Assembly: GCA_031284765.1 (NCBI GenBank)
Contig: JAITXK010000089.1
Coordinates: 1-9,727 of the forward strand
Length of the DNA stretch: 9,727 nucleotides
Reading direction: 5' to 3'
From: Candidatus Symbiothrix sp.
Lineage (GTDB): Bacteria > Bacteroidota > Bacteroidia > Bacteroidales > Azobacteroidaceae
Both the position numbers and the translations under genes were made by a program. Shown here one piece after another: positions 7,200 to 9,727 of the stretch (positions are counted from its first letter, which is position 1; every line of letters begins with the position of its first letter). The notes under the pieces are model-generated. The model was not told where the DNA came from and did no database searches. It saw only the letters and a program-made list of their open reading frames with translations.

Positions 7200-7784
7200 T
7201 TAAATGCTTAACAAGTTGGAAATATTTCCCATAAAGAGTTTCACTGCTATAGCTAACACAATAACGCCAAAGAACTTGCGCAAGACGTAAATTCCACCGG
7301 CGCCGAGAATTTTTTCCACTAAATGCACATAGCGCATCACTGCATATACAATGAGCATATTCAATATCAATGCTAAAATAATGACCAAAGAGCTGTATTC
7401 TGCCTTTAACGAAAGTAAAGCGGTAAATGCTCCCGGCCCGGCCAACAGGGGAAAAATGATGGGAATCATCGTTGCATTGTTTGACGGCCCATCCATCTTG
7501 AATATTTCCACACCGAAAGTCATCTCGCAACCAATAACGAACAAAACCACGGAACCCGCTACTGCAAAGGAAGATATATCGACACTGAACAAACGGAGAA
7601 TCCCTTCACCCACAAAAAAGAAGCCCAACAGAATGAGCAACGAATACAACGAAGCTTTCCATGGGCTGAATGTTTTATGTTTCTCTTTCAAACTCAGAAA
7701 AATAGGCAGCGAACCTGTTACGTCAATGATGGCAAACATCACGATAAACGCACTGAAAAAATCCTGTAAGTTGAATGTCCACAT
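7200..7784 (-). CDS. MarC/SnatA-family (NAAT) inner-membrane protein
   Basis: A 194-residue integral membrane protein with about six helices. Family marks are the N-terminal helix with FAIIDVTGSLPIFLSL (17-32), the FPLLAGPGAF motif (111-120), and a terminal helix with FFGVIVLAIAVKLF (171-184). Length is close to the usual 200-220. MarC-family members were once linked to multiple antibiotic resistance, a role later disputed. The Thermococcus SnatA member carries neutral amino acids such as glycine and alanine, and amino acid export has been proposed for some others. Here the gene starts 12 bp after the aspartate kinase stop and ends 9 bp before the exchanger-family gene, inside a tight operon. 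That supports amino acid transport or export as a working guess; direction and substrate cannot be read from the sequence. Confidence 0.88.
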   Translation of the reverse strand: MWTFNLQDFFSAFIVMFAIIDVTGSLPIFLSLKEKHKTFSPWKASLYSLLILLGFFFVGEGILRLFSVDISSFAVAGSVVLFVIGCEMTFGVEIFKMDGPSNNATMIPIIFPLLAGPGAFTALLSLKAEYSSLVIILALILNMLIVYAVMRYVHLVEKILGAGGIYVLRKFFGVIVLAIAVKLFMGNISNLLSI

Positions 7785-7796
7785 ACTGTTAGCGTG

Positions 7797-9182
7797 TTAA
7801 TGTTGCAGGCATAAAGCGTCGTTCATGGCAATGACTGCATCGGCATAACGGTCGCGTGTAATCACAAACTGCATATTGACCTGTTTCAACGATTGGGCGA
7901 AACATTCGATATTGATTCCATTATCGCTCAACGCTTTAGCTCCAAGATATAAAAATCCGGGATGGGCAATATTCGTACCCATGGCACAAACCAAAGCCAC
8001 CGGCTTTATCTGTACCTGATACACCTGCGTTTTCAAATCTTCCAGCATTTTGTGTACGTACGGTTTGTCCCAAACCACCATTGTGATGCTGTTGGCATTG
8101 GTTGATTTCAGGATATAACTGATTTGATAGTTTTTCATGATTTGCATCACTTTCAAATCGTAACCGACTTCGCCCACCATCAAGGGGTCGTGGACTTCAA
8201 ACGCCAGCACTTTGTCGGTGCCTGAAACGATTTCGACTTTCGGCACAGGCGAAACATATTCTTTTGAAATGACTGTTCCCGGATGGTCAGGGTCAAACGT
8301 GTTTTTGATGCGGATTTTGATTCCCGCCAATTCCAAAGGCTTGGCCGCTTTCGGATGAATAGCTTCCATACCTACATCGGCCAACTGGTCGGCGATGATG
8401 TAATTGGTTTTTCCTACCGGAATGGATTTGTCCACGCCCACCAATTGGGGGTCGGCACTCGACAAATGATATTCTTTGTGGATAACGGCTTCTTCGGCCT
8501 GTACATCCACAGCAATTTTGCTGAAAGTTACTTCGGAATAACCGCGGTCGAAAGCACGCATAATCCCTTCTGTTCCTTTGGTATAACCCGTAGCTACGCA
8601 TAAAGTATTGGCATAGTCGATGTCTTGAAATGCTTTGTGAATACGCTCGTCAATGGTCAACATTTCGTTATCGTTGAACCCGCACAAATCAATGAATGTA
8701 GCGTTTATGCCGTGATTATTCAATATATTGACCGAATTCCAGGCAGAATGCGCTTCGCCTATCGAGGCTAATATTTCCCTCGCTGCCAGATAGATATTAC
8801 TTTTTTCCACATATCCCGATGCAAGCACCTGATACATAGATGACAAATAGGTTTTTGCCTGTTCGATACGATATTGAATAAAATTATTGGCTTCAGCCAG
8901 ATTCAATCCGATACATTCAAAAGAATGATTGATATCCAATAGTTTACGACAAATTTCATCCAAAGCTGTTTCATAATCTTCATTATTGCGAAATTTGGCA
9001 TAGACACCCGGTTCACCTGTTTTTTTATGTTCCAACAGCCAGTTGGTGACATTATTATAAGCGGAAACCACAAAAATACGGTTATACATGGTCGATTCCG
9101 TACGGTTGCGTTTGATGACATTGCATAAACAATCGCCGAATTGCGACATGGAAGTTCCGCCGATTTTTTCTACTGTAAGCAT
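7797..9182 (-). CDS. Aspartate kinase, ectoine-type (Ask_Ect-like) subfamily
   Basis: A 461-residue cytoplasmic enzyme that phosphorylates L-aspartate to 4-phospho-L-aspartate, the entry step to lysine, threonine, methionine and diaminopimelate. The N-terminus carries VEKIGGTSM (4-12) instead of the common KFGGTS. Further marks are GYTKGTEG (199-206), RGYSEVTFSKIA (213-224) in place of the usual GRGGSD motif, HKEYHLSSADP (235-245), NYIIADQLADVGMEAIHPKAAK (260-281) and HPGT (300-303). Two C-terminal ACT regulatory domains follow at about 322-385 and 393-461. These variants match, from memory, the aspartokinase found in ectoine clusters, yet no ectABC gene is present. I chose the ATG at 9182; a TTG three codons upstream is less likely and sits nearly at the predicted transcript start. 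It is the first gene of a four-gene operon. The ACT domains imply possible feedback control, but the ligand is unknown and Ask_Ect enzymes are reported as weakly inhibited. Confidence 0.93.
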   Translation of the reverse strand: MLTVEKIGGTSMSQFGDCLCNVIKRNRTESTMYNRIFVVSAYNNVTNWLLEHKKTGEPGVYAKFRNNEDYETALDEICRKLLDINHSFECIGLNLAEANNFIQYRIEQAKTYLSSMYQVLASGYVEKSNIYLAAREILASIGEAHSAWNSVNILNNHGINATFIDLCGFNDNEMLTIDERIHKAFQDIDYANTLCVATGYTKGTEGIMRAFDRGYSEVTFSKIAVDVQAEEAVIHKEYHLSSADPQLVGVDKSIPVGKTNYIIADQLADVGMEAIHPKAAKPLELAGIKIRIKNTFDPDHPGTVISKEYVSPVPKVEIVSGTDKVLAFEVHDPLMVGEVGYDLKVMQIMKNYQISYILKSTNANSITMVVWDKPYVHKMLEDLKTQVYQVQIKPVALVCAMGTNIAHPGFLYLGAKALSDNGINIECFAQSLKQVNMQFVITRDRYADAVIAMNDALCLQH

Positions 9183-9201
9183 CTTTTTCAAATTTTAAGC
9201 G

Positions 9202-9229
9202 CAAAGGTACGATATTTTAGTTAAATCAA
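9202..9229 (-). promoter_or_regulatory. Bacteroidetes-type promoter of the aspartate kinase operon
   Basis: On the minus strand TACCTTTG (9209-9202) matches TAnnTTTG, with TTG at 9229-9227 placed 17 bp upstream. The box ends 19 nt before the chosen ATG at 9182, giving a leader of roughly 12-14 nt. This supports the ATG at 9182 over the TTG at 9191. No attenuator-like hairpin fits between this promoter and the gene. Confidence 0.65.
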
Positions 9230-9283
9230 CATTGTATAAGAAAAATAATCGCTTGCTGTTGTGACAGTATGTTTTAACTTCAT
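9221..9283 (-). CDS. Possible 20-residue peptide upstream of the aspartate kinase (doubtful)
   Basis: An ATG at 9283-9281 opens a 20-codon frame ending TAA at 9223-9221. It is preceded at a plausible distance by AGAGGG, an unusually good Shine-Dalgarno-like stretch for this window, and begins 19 bp after the TolC stop. The peptide starts MKLKHTVTTA and has four threonines. Its end overlaps the -33 region of the aspartate kinase promoter, so that promoter's transcripts would not carry it. It could be a small protein at the end of the TolC operon, or chance. Confidence 0.2.
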   Translation of the reverse strand: MKLKHTVTTASDYFSYTMLI

Positions 9284-9302
9284 ACGATCACCCTCTTTGA
9301 CC

Positions 9303-9727
9303 TTACAATTTTATCGGAATTCCATTGTAGAAATCCAAAATTTTTGTCCTGAAAATATAATCGTATTTCGCCTGTACTTGTTCCGACTGGCTTTTTACTA
9401 ATTTAGTTTTTGCCTCATTAAATTCAAAAACAGTTGATTTTCCGGTTTCATACCTATCTTGCGCATATTTAAACGATTCGGAAGTCGCTTTGACTGCTAC
9501 CGTCGAAGCTCTGTATTTTTCCTGAGCCGCCGTAGCATTCAAATAAGCTGTTTCAATTTCTTTGTACAGTGTTTTCTTTGTATTATCTAATGCCAATTGT
9601 TGATTATTGATATTGAGCCGGGCGTTCTGAACTTGGTTTCTTACCGAAAACCGGTTGAAGATTGGAATATTCAAACTGAGACCAATATATTCTCGCCCAT
9701 TGTTTTTGAATTGTTCTGAAAAGGGAA
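9303..9727 (-). CDS. TolC-family outer membrane efflux protein, C-terminal part (enters from right edge)
   Basis: The frame is open from the right edge to a TAA at 9303-9305, giving 140 complete codons of the C-terminal portion of an outer membrane channel subunit. From the edge, GREYIGLSLNIPIFNRF gives the LxLxIPIF beta-strand motif that precedes the second helical hairpin of TolC proteins. A long heptad-like helix follows (ARLNINNQQLALDN, then KEIETAYLNATAA), then SFKYAQDRYETGKSTVFEFNEAK, the conserved Y..G..s..e...A turn, and a final helix ending FYNGIPIKL. Such proteins are the outer membrane exit duct of tripartite RND or ABC efflux systems or type I secretion. The membrane fusion protein and pump, if adjacent, would lie beyond the right edge. 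The real start is outside the window; an internal TTG at 9674 is a leucine codon within the strand motif, not a start. Confidence 0.88.
   Translation of the reverse strand, partial: PFSEQFKNNGREYIGLSLNIPIFNRFSVRNQVQNARLNINNQQLALDNTKKTLYKEIETAYLNATAAQEKYRASTVAVKATSESFKYAQDRYETGKSTVFEFNEAKTKLVKSQSEQVQAKYDYIFRTKILDFYNGIPIKL

Noticed and set aside
7174..7530. A 118-codon minus-strand frame inside the MarC-family gene
   Set aside because: It is an alternative frame within a gene with clear family motifs and an intact start and stop; its composition is not protein-like.
9253..9273. A small hairpin (CTGT-CACA-ACAG on the minus strand) after the TolC gene as a terminator
   Set aside because: The stem is only 4 bp and the nearest T run is about 10 bases further on, so it does not support an intrinsic terminator.
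1..9727. Possibility of a mobile element, defence island or CRISPR array
   Set aside because: No transposase, integrase, direct-repeat array, tRNA or long terminal inverted repeat is visible, and all complete genes belong to housekeeping, transport or envelope families.

Overview
The window looks like a chromosomal segment from a Bacteroidetes (probably Bacteroidales) bacterium. The main evidence is the promoters. TAnnTTTG -7 boxes, the signature of the Bacteroidetes primary sigma factor, lie just upstream of four genes, and start sites sit in AT-rich leaders without strong Shine-Dalgarno sequences. The gene content agrees: a cysteine-free type B ribosomal protein L31, a YidE/AspT-type transporter with two RCK_C domains, and a TolC-type outer membrane protein. 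I see no tRNA, rRNA, insertion sequence, CRISPR array or integrase, and no gene-free stretch longer than 300 bases.

Layout, left to right. (1) 1-1356, minus strand: a lipid-linked sugar module. A GtrB/DPM1-like family 2 glycosyltransferase with two C-terminal membrane helices is followed 21 bp later by the start of a polytopic membrane protein (DUF6056/GT-C-like) that runs off the left edge. (2) 1482-4169, minus: a complete type II (SERCA-like) calcium P-type ATPase. (3) 4170-4341: a divergent intergenic region with a perfect 8-4-8 inverted repeat on the ATPase -7 box and a good promoter for rpmE2. (4) 4342-4596, plus: rpmE2, the only complete plus-strand gene I support. Its intrinsic terminator overlaps the 3' end of the convergent gene. 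(5) 4643-9182, minus: a compact four-gene operon with gaps of 12, 9 and 4 bp. In transcription order it encodes an ectoine-type aspartate kinase, a MarC/SnatA-family membrane protein, an aspartate:alanine-exchanger-family transporter and a rhamnosyltransferase-like glycosyltransferase. (6) 9303-9727, minus: the C-terminal part of a TolC-family outer membrane efflux protein that enters from the right edge.

The most interesting unit is the four-gene operon. It joins the committed step of aspartate-family amino acid synthesis to two membrane proteins from families with amino acid transport members. This suggests a module that couples aspartate use to amino acid export or exchange. The ion or amino acid specificity of the transporters, and the reason a surface-sugar glycosyltransferase sits at the end, cannot be read from the sequence. 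The rest of the window is ordinary housekeeping and envelope biology.
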